Assembly (NCBI RefSeq): GCF_001083805.1
Contig: NZ_JXSK01000006.1
Coordinates: forward strand, 186,001 to 250,000
Length of the DNA: 64,000 nucleotides
Origin: Photorhabdus luminescens subsp. luminescens
Lineage (GTDB): Bacteria; Pseudomonadota; Gammaproteobacteria; Enterobacterales; Enterobacteriaceae
Direction: 5' to 3'
Under the pieces are notes generated by a model. That model was not told where the DNA came from. It made no database searches and saw nothing but the letters and a program-made list of their open reading frames with translations. The translations under genes and the position numbers were made by a program. Shown one piece after another: positions 50,624 to 60,998 of the stretch. Every line of letters begins with the position of its first letter. The stretch's first letter is position 1.

Positions 50624-50938
50624 ATGTTACAGAAGGTTATGTGTGGTTACACCATACCCATAAGCAAGTTCAAATCCAATCCTAGTGCGGCTTTGGCGGA
50701 AGCCCAAGGGGATGCTATTGCTGTCTCATCAAACAATCAGATCCAGTTCTATGCTGTGCCTGCACATATGTATGAAGAGATTATTAATTTTGTTGAGTTT
50801 GCTCAGCGAGGGACAACTGAGTTAAAAAACATTCCAGCTAATTTTACTGGTGAAGATTTGGATATGAATCAGATTGCTACCAAGATGGCAACGAAATTCA
50901 AACATGGCTCCACTGGAGACTACGAAGAATGGTCATAA
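50624..50938 (+). CDS. Phd/YefM-family (YafN-like) antitoxin
   Basis: 104 aa from ATG 50624, 7 nt after GGAGG. The N-terminal half (YTIPISKFKSNPSAALAEAQ, GDAIAVSSNNQIQFYAVPAH, MYEEIINF) is the DNA-binding Phd/YefM fold; the C-terminal part (LKNIPANFTGEDLDMNQIAT) would bind and block the toxin. Overlaps the next small gene by 10 bp and stands two genes before a YafO-type toxin. Such antitoxins usually repress their own operon. Confidence 0.85.
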   Translation: MLQKVMCGYTIPISKFKSNPSAALAEAQGDAIAVSSNNQIQFYAVPAHMYEEIINFVEFAQRGTTELKNIPANFTGEDLDMNQIATKMATKFKHGSTGDYEEWS

Positions 50939-51108
50939 AAAGCATACAAATTTTTTCTAAGAAAGGGCAAGGAAAGCCACTAGTGATCTGTGAGTTTGAT
51001 GAACAAGGAGTATTTTCAGTTACCGGCAACTTTCATCTTAATGAACGTGAGATGAAAAAAGTTGCAGATAAAATGGTGGAGTCGCTGACCAAGAAAAAGG
51101 GAATTTAA
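50929..51108 (+). CDS. Small 59-aa protein inside the toxin-antitoxin operon
   Basis: ATG 50929 overlaps the antitoxin stop and the frame runs to TAA at 51108, two bases before the toxin GTG: MVIKSIQIFSKKGQGKPLVI, then CEFDEQGVFSVTGNFHLNER and EMKKVADKMVESLTKKKGI. Tight overlap on both sides, with no gap, is strong evidence that it is translated. It is basic at its end and has a strand-strand-helix look; no family recognised. It could be a second antitoxin part or a chaperone. Confidence 0.7.
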   Translation: MVIKSIQIFSKKGQGKPLVICEFDEQGVFSVTGNFHLNEREMKKVADKMVESLTKKKGI

Positions 51109-51110
51109 CG

Positions 51111-51515
51111 GTGGTAAGGATATTTACATACAGCGATTTGAAAGATGTTTTGGGCGAACAAAAAACCAAAGCCTTGGTTGATGACTTCAAAGCCTACAAA
51201 GAAGGAAAAGGTTTGCCCATTACCTTTGGTCGGGATGTTCCCTATAAGTTCACGAATAACCGTTCTTACCTTGAGTTGCAACACTTGCATTATAGAGAAA
51301 GTGGTTTTTCACTCAAGCTGGTGCAATTTAGACGAACGAGTAATTATGTTTTAGTTTACTGTTTTGGGTTCTTTGACCCAAGTATCTATTTGTTAATTGC
51401 GATTATTAAGCACTGGAATCACAATGAACCTAATGACATAGTGGGAACTGACAGAGACATTGAGTTAATGAACGAGCTTGAAAAGATTGCTGAACGCTTC
51501 AGGGAAAAATTTTAA
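51111..51515 (+). CDS. yafO: YafO-family mRNA interferase toxin
   Basis: 134 aa from GTG 51111. Resembles E. coli YafO: ALVDDFKAYKEGKGLPITFG, RDVPYKF, LVQFRRTSNYVLVYCFGFFD and YLLIAIIKHWNHNEPND, ending MNELEKIAERFREKF. YafO binds the ribosome and cleaves mRNA a few bases downstream of start codons under stress. Neutralised by the Phd/YafN-like antitoxin of the same operon. Classic YafNO operons have two genes; this one has three. Confidence 0.85.
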   Translation: MVRIFTYSDLKDVLGEQKTKALVDDFKAYKEGKGLPITFGRDVPYKFTNNRSYLELQHLHYRESGFSLKLVQFRRTSNYVLVYCFGFFDPSIYLLIAIIKHWNHNEPNDIVGTDRDIELMNELEKIAERFREKF

Positions 51516-51628
51516 TTTTGTTGAGCTTCAAGCTTGATTCTCTATTAGGATTTATTTTTGATTGATTTTACTGATACACCAGATGGAAGCAATGTTGCTC
51601 TTGGTTATGAGATATTAAGAGTGATACG

Positions 51629-51662
51629 GGGATAGAATCCCCGGGCAGGGTATTCTGTCCCG
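51629..51662 (+). terminator. Terminator after the toxin-antitoxin operon
   Basis: GGGATAGAAT pairs with ATTCTGTCCC (one G-T type mismatch) enclosing a GC-rich loop; AT-rich DNA (AATTTAATTATTT) follows. An alternative CCCGGG/CCCGGG pairing overlaps. Could also serve the convergent lsr operon. Confidence 0.5.
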
Positions 51663-51718
51663 GGTAATTTAATTATTTAAACGATGTTGTATTTTATCGT
51701 TATATTGAAACGTTTTAT

Positions 51719-52018
51719 TTATTTTATTTCTGGCATCACACCAATAAACGATCTCTTTTTCCTTGGTTCAGACATCAGAAAGTCAAGTTGTTCAACACAT
51801 TTCAGATAATGAGGAGTTTGTTTGTGTGCGTAAGCCGCTTTTTCATCAACATAGGCTTCATAAATATAAAAGCGGGTAGGGATATTTTCATCCCGTAATA
51901 CATCAAAACGTAAATTGCCTTCTTCTTTAATTGATCCCAGATGATTAAGGCGAAAAACTTCAATAAATTCATCTAATTTATCTTGCTTCACATTAATTTC
52001 AACCAGAGTTACGTGCAT
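51719..52018 (-). CDS. lsrG: Phospho-AI-2 isomerase LsrG (P-HPD isomerase)
   Basis: 99-aa ABM-fold enzyme that isomerises 4-hydroxy-5-phosphonooxypentane-2,3-dione so LsrF can break it down, ending the AI-2 signal. [33 protein letters not shown] and [20 protein letters not shown] match LsrG closely. Last gene of lsrACDBFG, 11 bp after lsrF. Confidence 0.96.
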   Translation of the reverse strand: MHVTLVEINVKQDKLDEFIEVFRLNHLGSIKEEGNLRFDVLRDENIPTRFYIYEAYVDEKAAYAHKQTPHYLKCVEQLDFLMSEPRKKRSFIGVMPEIK

Positions 52019-52029
52019 TTTGATCCTCC

Positions 52030-52905
52030 TTATTGTTTTTCACTTAAAAATAACTCGTAAGCTTTGCTGGCATTCTCATTCTGGTGTACGACGGCTTGAA
52101 CTGCTTTTAACATGGCAACCGGTGCTTCGGATTGGAATATATTACGTCCCATATCAACACCGGCAGCCCCTTGATCAATTGCCTGATAACACATTTCCAG
52201 CGCCTCTTTTTCTGGCAGCTTTTTACCACCGGCAATGACAATAGGAACCGGGCATCCACTGGCAATACGCTCAAAGCCTGTATCGACATAGTAAGTTTTA
52301 ATAATTTGCGCGCCCATTTCGGCCGCGATGCGCGTCGCCAGAGAAAAATAACGTTGATCCCGAACCATATCTTTCCCAACGCCGGTGACTGCCATCGTCG
52401 GCATACCGTAACGCATTCCCTGATCGACTAATTTGATAATATTCTTAATTGACTGATGCTCATATTCAGAGCCGATATAAACCTGAGCGGCTACTGCACA
52501 GACATTCAGGCGTAAAGCATCTTCCATCGCAACCGCGACCGCCTCATTGGATAGCTCTGTCAGAATCGAGTTGGCGCCGGAAGCACGCAAGACCACAGGT
52601 TTGTTGGTCGCGGGTGGAACCTGGCTACGCAGAATACCGCGGGTACACATTAAGACATCGGTATGGGGAAACAGTGGAGCGATATTGATATCGATGCGTT
52701 CAAGCCCGGTTGTTGGCCCCTGAAAATAACCGTGGTCGAAAGCCAACATAACCGTTCGATTAGTTTTAGGATTAAAAATGCGTGAAAGTCGTGATTGCAT
52801 TCCCCAATCCAGTGCGCCGCAACCTTTCAGTTCGAACAGGCTGTTCTTTTGCGGGATATCAATACCAAAATCTTTACCGTCTTTAATATCATCTAAATCT
52901 GCCAT
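52030..52905 (-). CDS. lsrF: 3-hydroxy-5-phosphonooxypentane-2,4-dione thiolase LsrF
   Basis: 291-aa class I aldolase-like enzyme that moves an acetyl group from the phosphorylated AI-2 product to CoA. Starts [40 protein letters not shown] and the active-site-barrel segment [20 protein letters not shown] (Schiff-base Lys region in [11 protein letters not shown]) are present. Penultimate gene of the lsr operon. GGAGAAGAAAA precedes the ATG. Confidence 0.96.
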   Translation of the reverse strand: MADLDDIKDGKDFGIDIPQKNSLFELKGCGALDWGMQSRLSRIFNPKTNRTVMLAFDHGYFQGPTTGLERIDINIAPLFPHTDVLMCTRGILRSQVPPATNKPVVLRASGANSILTELSNEAVAVAMEDALRLNVCAVAAQVYIGSEYEHQSIKNIIKLVDQGMRYGMPTMAVTGVGKDMVRDQRYFSLATRIAAEMGAQIIKTYYVDTGFERIASGCPVPIVIAGGKKLPEKEALEMCYQAIDQGAAGVDMGRNIFQSEAPVAMLKAVQAVVHQNENASKAYELFLSEKQ

Positions 52906-52972
52906 TTTTCTTCTCCTAACTCACTTACATTGGGCCAGCAACCATGCGTGGCAGAATTGCTGGGCCGTAGTA

Positions 52973-53992
52973 TTAGAAATTGTATTGATTGATATTGTCT
53001 TTGGTGAAAATGACCCGTTCAGGCAGAACAACAATACCGTTTCCTTTGGCTTCATAGCGGTAACCCTGAACGCGGTTTGGTACAACTTCAACAATGCCAA
53101 TATCGGGAATATCCAATTTATCGCCGACATTTAAATCACCTTTCTTGAGTAATTCATTGGCGATATAAATTGATATTTTGCCTTGGTTGACGACATCCCA
53201 TAGCCCGAATTGCTTGACAGTTCCGCGTTCAACATAAGGGCGCATGACATTGGGGGTACTGAAACCCACAATTGCAACATTTTGTCGTTTCAGATTTTCT
53301 GCCGCTTGTGCCGCGGCTGGCAGGGCGTTGGCATCCGGGGCAATAATGGCGTCCAGATCACTCCAGGCTTTTAAGATCCCTTCTGCGGTTTGTAAGGATT
53401 TGGTTGCATCGTTATAGCCAAACTGAGTCGTGACAATTTCCCAATCTGGATGTTCCGCCGCAATTTTATCTTTGGCTTCTTTTACCCATTGGTTTTGGTC
53501 AGTTACCGTTGGGCTGGAGTAGAAAAACGCGACTTTGGCTTGCTTTTTTTGCACCTGATTGGCGGCCATATCCACCAGCATTCCGCCCAGTTGGTCTGGT
53601 GTTCCTTGGTTAATATAAATTGAACGGCATTCCGGCGAAGTGTCTGAATCCCAGGTTAGAATTTTCACTCCCCGTTTCATGGCCCGTTTTAACGCGGGAC
53701 ATAGGCCATCCGGTGAAACCGCAGAGACCACAATAGCGTTATAGCCTTGGTTTACGAAGTTGTTGATAAGTTGGACTTGGCCGGCAACACTGGGTTCTGT
53801 TGGCCCATCATAGGTAACATTGACGCCTAAGGCTTTCCCGGCGGCTACGGCACCTTGGCCGCCACTGGTAAAAAAGCCGACACCGACCAGTTTAGGGATA
53901 AAAGCGATTCTTTCGGCGGCGTGTACCCAAGAGGCGCAAGCCAGGCTTAGTAGGCTAATTAGAGCCAGTTTTTTCAGGATTAATGTTTTCAT
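52973..53992 (-). CDS. lsrB: Autoinducer-2 periplasmic binding protein LsrB
   Basis: 339 aa from ATG 53992, behind [26 protein letters not shown] ending SWVHA is a Sec signal peptide. The mature protein ([40 protein letters not shown]) is LsrB-like, binding the R-THMF form of AI-2 and passing it to LsrACD. In-frame ATGs upstream (54043, 54004) are less likely. Sits between lsrD and lsrF in the standard order. Confidence 0.96.
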   Translation of the reverse strand: MKTLILKKLALISLLSLACASWVHAAERIAFIPKLVGVGFFTSGGQGAVAAGKALGVNVTYDGPTEPSVAGQVQLINNFVNQGYNAIVVSAVSPDGLCPALKRAMKRGVKILTWDSDTSPECRSIYINQGTPDQLGGMLVDMAANQVQKKQAKVAFFYSSPTVTDQNQWVKEAKDKIAAEHPDWEIVTTQFGYNDATKSLQTAEGILKAWSDLDAIIAPDANALPAAAQAAENLKRQNVAIVGFSTPNVMRPYVERGTVKQFGLWDVVNQGKISIYIANELLKKGDLNVGDKLDIPDIGIVEVVPNRVQGYRYEAKGNGIVVLPERVIFTKDNINQYNF

Positions 53993-54052
53993 TACTCTCT
54001 CCATTTGTTGGGTTTCAGAGGACTGTAATGTCATAAAATTCAATCTGTAGGT

Positions 54053-55054
54053 TTATGAAGACAATCTCTGATTTCGCCATCGCTGTATCCAGTCACGGAT
54101 TTGGTGGTGGTGCAGGCTGATGGAACGTCCTACCACGGCAATAATCAACAGGGCGCCGGCGAGAGCGCTGGATACCTGATTGGGAACGCCAGCCATCTGT
54201 AACCCCTGTTGTAAATAACCAATTAATAATATAGCTAGCGCGGTGCCGATGATTGAACCTGAACCACCGTAAATATTGGCGCCACCCAATACTACCGCGG
54301 TGATTGCCGGCATTAGAAATGACGCTCCAAGGTCAGAGCGTGCTGATCCAAAATAGGAAACTAATACAATAGCGGCGATAGCAGAAGCTATGCCGGTCAG
54401 GGTATAGAGAAGATACAGTGTTCGGGCAATGGGAATTGCCGCGTAACGGGCAACTTTACTGCTTTGCCCAATCAGAAAAATGTTGCGTCCACTGTGTGTA
54501 CGATGCATGAACAGCCAGCAAATAAGGACGCAGAGTAGAAATAGCATTAATGGCATAGGCAGCCCGAACAAAGTCAAATTAGCGAAATCAGTCAATGCTT
54601 GTGGAAAGCCGCCAATGCCTTCGTACCCGGTTGCGCCGGAGATGCCGGAAAGCAGTAAGGCACTGCCGCCGAACAGATATAGGGTGCCGAGTGTGATAAC
54701 CAATGGGTTAATGCCGGTATATAAAATGAGAGCCGCATTGATTACTCCACATATTGCACCGACCAGTAGCGTCAAAGGAATAGCGGCGGCCATTGGAATC
54801 CCAGCCTGATTCATCACTCCGAGCGATATTGCGCACAGACCAATGGTTGAGCCGAATGAAATATCGATACCGCCACTCACAATAACCATCGTCAGTGGCA
54901 AGGCCACAATCCCGATACAGATAAAATCACTGGTACTGAGCAACAATATATTGATATCCAGCATGCGCGAATTTGCTATGCCAAACAGCAGAATTTCAAT
55001 AATCAGTAATGCGGCTAAGGTGAATTCCCAGCCATAACGTTGACCGATATTCAT
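54053..55054 (-). CDS. lsrD: Autoinducer-2 import permease LsrD
   Basis: 333-aa inner-membrane subunit with about ten hydrophobic segments, ribose-type permease family (VSGGIDISFGSTIGLCAISL, GINPLVITLGTLYLFGGSAL, AVVLGGANIYGGSGSIIGTA). Works with LsrC and LsrA. Its first base coincides with the last base of lsrC, so translation is coupled. Confidence 0.95.
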   Translation of the reverse strand: MNIGQRYGWEFTLAALLIIEILLFGIANSRMLDINILLLSTSDFICIGIVALPLTMVIVSGGIDISFGSTIGLCAISLGVMNQAGIPMAAAIPLTLLVGAICGVINAALILYTGINPLVITLGTLYLFGGSALLLSGISGATGYEGIGGFPQALTDFANLTLFGLPMPLMLFLLCVLICWLFMHRTHSGRNIFLIGQSSKVARYAAIPIARTLYLLYTLTGIASAIAAIVLVSYFGSARSDLGASFLMPAITAVVLGGANIYGGSGSIIGTALAILLIGYLQQGLQMAGVPNQVSSALAGALLIIAVVGRSISLHHHQIRDWIQRWRNQRLSS

Positions 55055-56055
55055 TATGTCACCTGATTACTTTTGTCATTTTTGAGGAAACGGGCATATT
55101 TTTGTTGGCGGATATTTTTTTCGATGGCGCAACGAAGGCGGCCATCAAAAATCAACACCGCCAGCAGAACAAATCCGGCAATAAAATCGTTCCACCAGGC
55201 AGGGAGTTTTAGCAGTACTAAGCCACTGTTTATCTGTGTCAGGAAAAATGCGCCTAAAATAGCGCCGATTACGGTACCAGTGCCGCCAAGCAGACTGATA
55301 CCGCCTAGCACGCAAGCTGCGATAGCTCTCATTTCCAGCCCACTGCCGGTCTGATTTGGGATAAAACCAATCTGGGAAGCAAAAACAATCCCGGCCAGCG
55401 CTGCCATGATGCCATTTACAGAGAAGGCAATAATTTGAATGCTATCTGTACGGACGCCCAGTTGACGAGCGCCTTGCAGGTTGTCTCCTGTGGCGTAAAA
55501 ATTCCGGCCAAAAGTGGTTTTTGCCAGTATCCACGCCATTGCTAATATCAGGATCATTAACAGCCAGCCGATAGGTGAGATATTGAGCCATAAAGGTGCG
55601 GAAAGGCGCTTTAATTCGTCCGGTAAGCCTTCAATCCATTTACCGTCAGTAAGTAATAACATCAGTCCACGGTAAAGTCCCAACGTGCCGAGAGTGGTAA
55701 CAATCGCGGGAATTTTCAACCAAGTGACCAGTGCGCCATTGATAAACCCGGCACACATACCGAGCAGAAGAGTCAACAAGCAGGAAACCGGCAGGTTAAA
55801 GCCGGCATTCAATGACATTCCCATAATCACTGCGCACAAGCCGGCAATGGAGCCGACAGAAACATCAATATTGCGAGTCAGCATAACTAGGGTTGCCCCT
55901 ATGGCAAGCAAGATAAGGATCTGTGCACTGCTGAAAACAAGGGTGACAGTTTGTAAGCTAAAATATTGGTGGTCGATAACACTGAGTAAGCCAAATAGGC
56001 AAAGAATGGCAATCAATGCGGTGATTTCGCGGTTATTCTGGATAAGTTTCAACAT
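55054..56055 (-). CDS. lsrC: Autoinducer-2 import permease LsrC
   Basis: 333-aa inner-membrane subunit, same family as LsrD ([60 protein letters not shown]). Starts 7 bp before the end of lsrA and ends on the first base of lsrD. About 10 aa shorter than the E. coli protein but complete. Confidence 0.95.
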   Translation of the reverse strand: MLKLIQNNREITALIAILCLFGLLSVIDHQYFSLQTVTLVFSSAQILILLAIGATLVMLTRNIDVSVGSIAGLCAVIMGMSLNAGFNLPVSCLLTLLLGMCAGFINGALVTWLKIPAIVTTLGTLGLYRGLMLLLTDGKWIEGLPDELKRLSAPLWLNISPIGWLLMILILAMAWILAKTTFGRNFYATGDNLQGARQLGVRTDSIQIIAFSVNGIMAALAGIVFASQIGFIPNQTGSGLEMRAIAACVLGGISLLGGTGTVIGAILGAFFLTQINSGLVLLKLPAWWNDFIAGFVLLAVLIFDGRLRCAIEKNIRQQKYARFLKNDKSNQVT

Positions 56056-57584
56056 GATGCCGCCTGTTGTGGTTTATGTTCGCCGAAAGCGATATGCATA
56101 ATGGTGTCAACATCCATCTGTTGCTTGGTTAATTCGCCATTGATTTCTCCCTGATGCATGACTAATACCCGATCAGCCATGCGAACGACTTCGTCCAGAT
56201 CCGATGAAATAAAAATAATAGCCACTTGTTGTTGGGCGATATGACGAATCAGTTGGTAAATATCATTGCGTGCCGCGACATCTACACCACGTGTAGGTTC
56301 ATCAATAATAAGGACGGCGGGGTGAGCTTCCAGGCATTTAGCAATCAGAATTTTTTGTTGATTACCGCCGGATAGCGTTTTGATCGGTTGGTTGATATGG
56401 CTGAATTTAATATTTAGGGTTTGGCAATAGCGTTCAAGTACCGCGGTGTCATAGGCAGGGCGTATCCAGAATGTATTGCGGTTGTGGGTTAATGAGCAGA
56501 TATTCCAGCCGAGTGATGAGTCGAGAAATAATCCTGATGACTGCCGATCTTCCGGCAAATAAACCAGCCCCTGAGCCAGACGTTGAGCGGTTTTTAGCCC
56601 ATTAACAGAATGTTGTTTTAACTTGATTTCACCGGATATTGCAGGGCGCAGGCCATAAAGTGTTTCAGCCAGTTCTGTACGGCCTGCGCCAACGACCCCG
56701 GCCAAGCCAAGAATTTCACCAGGTTTTACGGAGAAGGTAATATTGCAGAAACCTTCGCCGCTTAGTTTTGTGACTGTCAGTATTGGTCGATCTGATGCTG
56801 TCTGAGACGGGCTATTGCTGAGATCCAGACCTAATTTTTGGGTGCCATTTAATGGTTGATTTTTCGCGACTGGTGTAATGGCCTGAATAATTTCATCAGT
56901 TGTGTAATCGCGAATTTCGCCACTTAAAGCAATACTACCGTCACGCATGACACTGACCTGACCCGCTAATTGGTATATTTCAGGGATTTTGTGAGAAATA
57001 AAAATGATACCGACGCCTTGCTGTTGTAACTCGCGGAGTTGGGTAAATAGGCGTTCGGTTTCTGCGGGCGTCAGGGAGGCGGTAGGTTCATCAAGGATTA
57101 AAATTTTCGAATTACGCATCAGGCCACGCATAATTTCGACCAGTTGCTGATCGGCAACATTAAGGCTGCTAGCGCTGACATGTAGATCTAATTGACAGCC
57201 AAGTAATGCCAGTAGCTGTTTCATTTTAGACTTATCTACCTGATGCTTTGGCAAACGAAACAGGATGTTTTCCTGTACAGACAAATTCGGAAATAGCAAT
57301 GGTTCTTGTGGTATCAGATAAATACCGAGTTGATGGGCTTTAGTGGGATTAAGATGGCTAACATGATGACCACTAATCTTGAGAATGCCTTTATCCGGTT
57401 GTTCGATACCGGCAATAATCTTCATAAGTGTTGATTTGCCTGCGCCATTACCCCCTAACAGAGCATGTATCTGCCCCGGAAGCAGAGTAAAATCAATATG
57501 TTTCAGTACCATTACGCCGGAAAATTGCTTACTGATGCCACTGACTTCTAATAGTGGTGGTACTGCGGTGTTGTTATGTAACAT
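56049..57584 (-). CDS. lsrA: Autoinducer-2 import ATPase LsrA
   Basis: 511-aa protein with two ABC ATPase halves. First half: Walker [10 protein letters not shown] near residue 45, signature region [12 protein letters not shown] and Walker [14 protein letters not shown]. Second half: degenerate P-loop [12 protein letters not shown], signature [16 protein letters not shown] and [20 protein letters not shown]. This layout is typical for sugar-type importers such as RbsA and LsrA. First gene of the operon, divergent from lsrR across an ERIC-containing gap; AAGAGG precedes the ATG. Confidence 0.96.
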   Translation of the reverse strand: MLHNNTAVPPLLEVSGISKQFSGVMVLKHIDFTLLPGQIHALLGGNGAGKSTLMKIIAGIEQPDKGILKISGHHVSHLNPTKAHQLGIYLIPQEPLLFPNLSVQENILFRLPKHQVDKSKMKQLLALLGCQLDLHVSASSLNVADQQLVEIMRGLMRNSKILILDEPTASLTPAETERLFTQLRELQQQGVGIIFISHKIPEIYQLAGQVSVMRDGSIALSGEIRDYTTDEIIQAITPVAKNQPLNGTQKLGLDLSNSPSQTASDRPILTVTKLSGEGFCNITFSVKPGEILGLAGVVGAGRTELAETLYGLRPAISGEIKLKQHSVNGLKTAQRLAQGLVYLPEDRQSSGLFLDSSLGWNICSLTHNRNTFWIRPAYDTAVLERYCQTLNIKFSHINQPIKTLSGGNQQKILIAKCLEAHPAVLIIDEPTRGVDVAARNDIYQLIRHIAQQQVAIIFISSDLDEVVRMADRVLVMHQGEINGELTKQQMDVDTIMHIAFGEHKPQQAASC

Positions 57585-57675
57585 CGCGGCATCCTCTTAC
57601 ATACAGGTGCGGAGGCAAACAAAATGAACATTTATATATTTAAAAAACAATTGTTCAACATGGTAGCTGTTAAAT

Positions 57676-57710
57676 TGTGATATTGGCAATATTTAGATCA
57701 CATTTTGTGA
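57676..57710. promoter_or_regulatory. Putative lsr promoter control region (CRP/LsrR half-sites)
   Basis: TGTGA (57676-57680), TCACA (57698-57702) and TGTGA (57706-57710) cluster about 95-125 bp before lsrA. No pair has the exact 6-bp CRP spacing, so these are half-sites at best. The lsr operon of E. coli is activated by CRP and repressed by LsrR. Confidence 0.35.
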
Positions 57711-57861
57711 AAAATTTGCATATTCATTGCATTGTGTTCAAATTTTTGCAGTAAGACTCTGGCGTGTTATACGTTTTAATGGTTATCTGTTGAGTGCGGA
57801 TAAAAGAAAGTGGTTATGTCGATAAAATCAGTGAAAGAAAAATCAGCTAAAGAGAAAAATA

Positions 57862-57988
57862 TATACCCTATGGATTTCAAGATGGATCGCGACGGCAAGG
57901 GAGCGAATCCCCGGGAGCATAGGGAACTATGTGACCGGGGTGAGCGAGTGCAGCCAACAAAGAGGCAACTTGAAAGATGACGGGTATA
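57862..57988. repeat. ERIC/IRU element, complete (copy 5)
   Basis: 127 bp from TATACCC to GGGTATA between lsrA and lsrR. Its right end supplies the ATG (ATGACGGGTATA) at 57977, a possible lsrR start. Confidence 0.92.
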
Positions 57989-58942
57989 TCGTCTGAGGAC
58001 ACCTATCCGGGTAATAGCATGAGTGAAGAAGAGCTGCTTGCGCGTATTGCATGGTTTTACTATCACGATGGCCTGACACAAGGCGACATCGGCGATTTGC
58101 TTGGTTTGAGCCGGTTAAAAGTCTCCAGATTACTGGAGAAAGGGCGGCAATCAGGTGTCATTCGGGTACAAATTAACTCTCGTTATGAGGGGTGTTTGGA
58201 GCTGGAAGATACCCTGCAAAAACATTTCTCTTTGAAACAGGTGCGCGTTTTACCTGCACTGGCGAATATGAATCTTAATGCCAGATTGGGGGTTGGCGCG
58301 GCACATTTGCTGATGGCATTGATTGAACCGCAGCAACTATTGGCTGTGGGATTTGGTGAAACCACCATGTGCACATTGCAACATTTAAGTGGCTTTATCT
58401 CATCACAACAAATCAGGTTAGTCACATTATCCGGTGGCGTCGGTCCTTATATGACTGGGATCGGTCAACTGGATGCAGCTTGTTCAATCAGTATTATTCC
58501 CGCCCCATTACGTGCTTCGACGGCTCAAGTTGCTGAAACATTCCGTCAGGAGAGCAGTGTCCGTGATGTTTTGCTGGCGGCTTGTGCGGCTGATATTGCT
58601 ATCGTTGGTATTGGCGCAGTGAATCAGAAACAGCAGGCGACAATTATGCGTTCTGGTTATATCAGTGGTGGCGAACAGCTAATGTTTGGTCGGAAAGGCG
58701 CTGTGGGCGATATTCTTGGCTATTTTATGCGTACTGATGGCGAACTGGTGGAGGATATGCAGATTCATCAGGAGCTAATTGGCATCTCCATGTCAGAACT
58801 AAAGACCATCCCAACCGTGATTGGCGTTGCGGGAGGGGAAGAGAAAGCCGAAGCCATTATTGCTGCGCTGAATGGTCAATATATCAATGGGTTGGTGACT
58901 GAAGAGCAGACTGCCAAAGCAATGTTGAATTTGCTGCGCTGA
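57977..58942 (+). CDS. lsrR: lsr operon transcriptional repressor LsrR
   Basis: SorC/DeoR-type regulator that binds lsr promoters and is released by phospho-AI-2. N-terminal helix-turn-helix [20 protein letters not shown] and [20 protein letters not shown]; sugar-binding domain with [40 protein letters not shown] and [20 protein letters not shown]. Two starts are possible: ATG 57977 inside the ERIC copy (321 aa, AGAGG 11 nt upstream, length close to E. coli LsrR) and ATG 58019 ([12 protein letters not shown], weak GGG upstream). Divergent from lsrA, followed by lsrK. Confidence 0.95.
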   Translation: MTGISSEDTYPGNSMSEEELLARIAWFYYHDGLTQGDIGDLLGLSRLKVSRLLEKGRQSGVIRVQINSRYEGCLELEDTLQKHFSLKQVRVLPALANMNLNARLGVGAAHLLMALIEPQQLLAVGFGETTMCTLQHLSGFISSQQIRLVTLSGGVGPYMTGIGQLDAACSISIIPAPLRASTAQVAETFRQESSVRDVLLAACAADIAIVGIGAVNQKQQATIMRSGYISGGEQLMFGRKGAVGDILGYFMRTDGELVEDMQIHQELIGISMSELKTIPTVIGVAGGEEKAEAIIAALNGQYINGLVTEEQTAKAMLNLLR

Positions 58943-59030
58943 ACCTGTATTGACTCTATCCGTGAAATAAGCAGAAAAAATTTGAGGTAAAGCTATAAGT
59001 TCAAAAAGTAATTAAACTGAGGATAGCATC

Positions 59031-60623
59031 ATGAATCAACGCCGTAGTGCTAATCCATCGGGAAAATATCTGATGGCGCTTGATGCAGGAACAGGGAGTG
59101 TTCGTGCAGTGATATTTGATCTTGAAGGGAATCAGATCGCCGCAGGGCAGGCTGAATGGATACATCAGCCTGTACCTGATGTACCGGGTTCAATGGAGTT
59201 TGATTTAGCGACGAACTGGCAACTTGCATGCCAATGTATTCGTCAGGCGCTGAAAACCGCGCAATTGCCCGCCAGTGCTATTCAGGGGGTGGCATCCTGT
59301 TCCATGCGGGAAGGCATTGTGCTTTATAACCGCAATGGCGAGCCGATCTGGGCTTGCGCTAATGTGGATGCGCGCTCCAGCCATGAAGTGAGTGAATTGA
59401 AGGCGCTGTATGACAATACTTTTGAATATGATGTTTATCAGTGTTCAGGGCAAACATTAGCGTTGGGAGCAATGCCTCGTCTGTTATGGCTTGCTCATCA
59501 TCGCCCGGATATCTATCGTCAGGCAGCGGCTTTAACTATGATCAGCGATTGGCTGGCAAATATGCTCAGTGGTGAATTGGCTGTCGATCCCTCCAATGCT
59601 GGTACGACAGGTATGCTGGATCTGGTGAGCCGTGGCTGGCGTCCCGATTTACTTGAAATGGCAGGATTACGTTCTGATATTCTTTCGCCGGTAAAAGAGA
59701 CCGGTACCTTGTTAGGCTACATCACGGAGAAAGCCGCTGCGCAATGCGGACTGAATGTTGGCACCCCGGTCATTATGGGTGGTGGTGACGTACAACTTGG
59801 TTGTCTTGGTTTAGGGGTTGTCAAACCTGCTCAGACTGCGGTTATCGGTGGCACATTTTGGCAGCAGGTTGTCAATTTGCCGGCGCCGGTCACTGACCCA
59901 AATATGAATACACGGATAAATCCTCATGTTATTCCCGGTATGGTTCAGGCGGAGTCCATTAGTTTCTTTACTGGCTTAACTATGCGTTGGTTTAGGGATG
60001 CATTTTGCGCGGAAGAAAAGCTGTTGGCGGAGCGTCTTGGCGTTGATACTTATAGCTTACTGGAAGATATGGCGGCCAGAGTTCCGGCAGGCGCTTACGG
60101 TATCATGCCAATTTTCTCTGATGTGATGCGGTTTAAAGCTTGGTATCACGCCGCGCCTTCCTTTATTAACCTTTCCATTGATCCTGAAAAATGCAATAAA
60201 GCGACCCTGTTTCGTGCGTTGGAAGAGAACGCAGCGATTGTCTCGGCCTGCAATCTGGATCTAATTGCTGCCTTTTCAGCGGTGAAGCCAGATTCACTGG
60301 TATTCGCTGGTGGGGGTTCAAAAGGAAAACTGTGGAGCCAGATTTTATCTGATGTGACAGGGTTGCCGGTTCGGGTGCCGATGGTTAAAGAATCGACCGC
60401 TTTAGGGTGTGCAATCGCTGCCGGAGTGGGGGTGGGGCTTTATGATGCAATGGGGACTACCGGGGAAAAGCTGGTGCGTTGGCAACATGAATATCAGCCA
60501 AATCCTGAACATTATGAAGTGTATCAAAAGGCTAAACAGGACTGGCAGGCGATATATGCCGATCAATTAACGTTGGTCGATCATGGTTTGACAACTTCAT
60601 TGTGGAAGGCGCCGGGGTTATAA
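59031..60623 (+). CDS. lsrK: Autoinducer-2 kinase LsrK
   Basis: 530-aa FGGY-family kinase that phosphorylates imported AI-2, making the LsrR ligand and trapping the signal. ATP site [40 protein letters not shown]; the C-terminal FGGY-type block [20 protein letters not shown] and [20 protein letters not shown] are intact. Same length as the E. coli enzyme. GAGGATAGCATC precedes the ATG. Follows lsrR after 88 bp. Confidence 0.97.
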   Translation: MNQRRSANPSGKYLMALDAGTGSVRAVIFDLEGNQIAAGQAEWIHQPVPDVPGSMEFDLATNWQLACQCIRQALKTAQLPASAIQGVASCSMREGIVLYNRNGEPIWACANVDARSSHEVSELKALYDNTFEYDVYQCSGQTLALGAMPRLLWLAHHRPDIYRQAAALTMISDWLANMLSGELAVDPSNAGTTGMLDLVSRGWRPDLLEMAGLRSDILSPVKETGTLLGYITEKAAAQCGLNVGTPVIMGGGDVQLGCLGLGVVKPAQTAVIGGTFWQQVVNLPAPVTDPNMNTRINPHVIPGMVQAESISFFTGLTMRWFRDAFCAEEKLLAERLGVDTYSLLEDMAARVPAGAYGIMPIFSDVMRFKAWYHAAPSFINLSIDPEKCNKATLFRALEENAAIVSACNLDLIAAFSAVKPDSLVFAGGGSKGKLWSQILSDVTGLPVRVPMVKESTALGCAIAAGVGVGLYDAMGTTGEKLVRWQHEYQPNPEHYEVYQKAKQDWQAIYADQLTLVDHGLTTSLWKAPGL

Positions 60624-60871
60624 CTTTCAGCCGGTTGATTTGCTGATGGTTTGTTGGGTGTGCTTGCGCTGATATACGCCTTGTGCACCAAATATTTTTA
60701 TGTCTGAATCACAATTCTTAAAGACAATTGTCATTAAGAATTGATTTTTTTATTAATTTATCCGTAGATTGAATAAATATCTTGATGGAATGTATCGTCG
60801 GTCAGTTATATCAGACCTTTTCGACGATGTTGAGCTTCTTATTTTAATCGGTTACGACTATGGAGAAGATC

Positions 60872-60998
60872 TATACCCAATGGATTTCAAGATGCATCGC
60901 GACGGCAAGGGAGCGAATCCCCGGGAGCATAGATAACTATGTGACCGGGGTGAGTGAGCGCAGCCAACAAAGAGGCAACTTGAAAGATGACGGGTATA
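60872..60998. repeat. ERIC/IRU element, complete (copy 6)
   Basis: 127 bp from TATACCC to GGGTATA. It ends at the 5' breakpoint of the thiamine-enzyme remnant and supplies that frame with ATGACGGGTATA. The 250 bp between lsrK and this copy show no gene. Confidence 0.92.

Noticed and set aside
57776-58081. Minus-strand frame of 101 codons before lsrR
   Set aside because: It crosses ERIC copy 5 and the start of lsrR on the opposite strand; repeat-derived.
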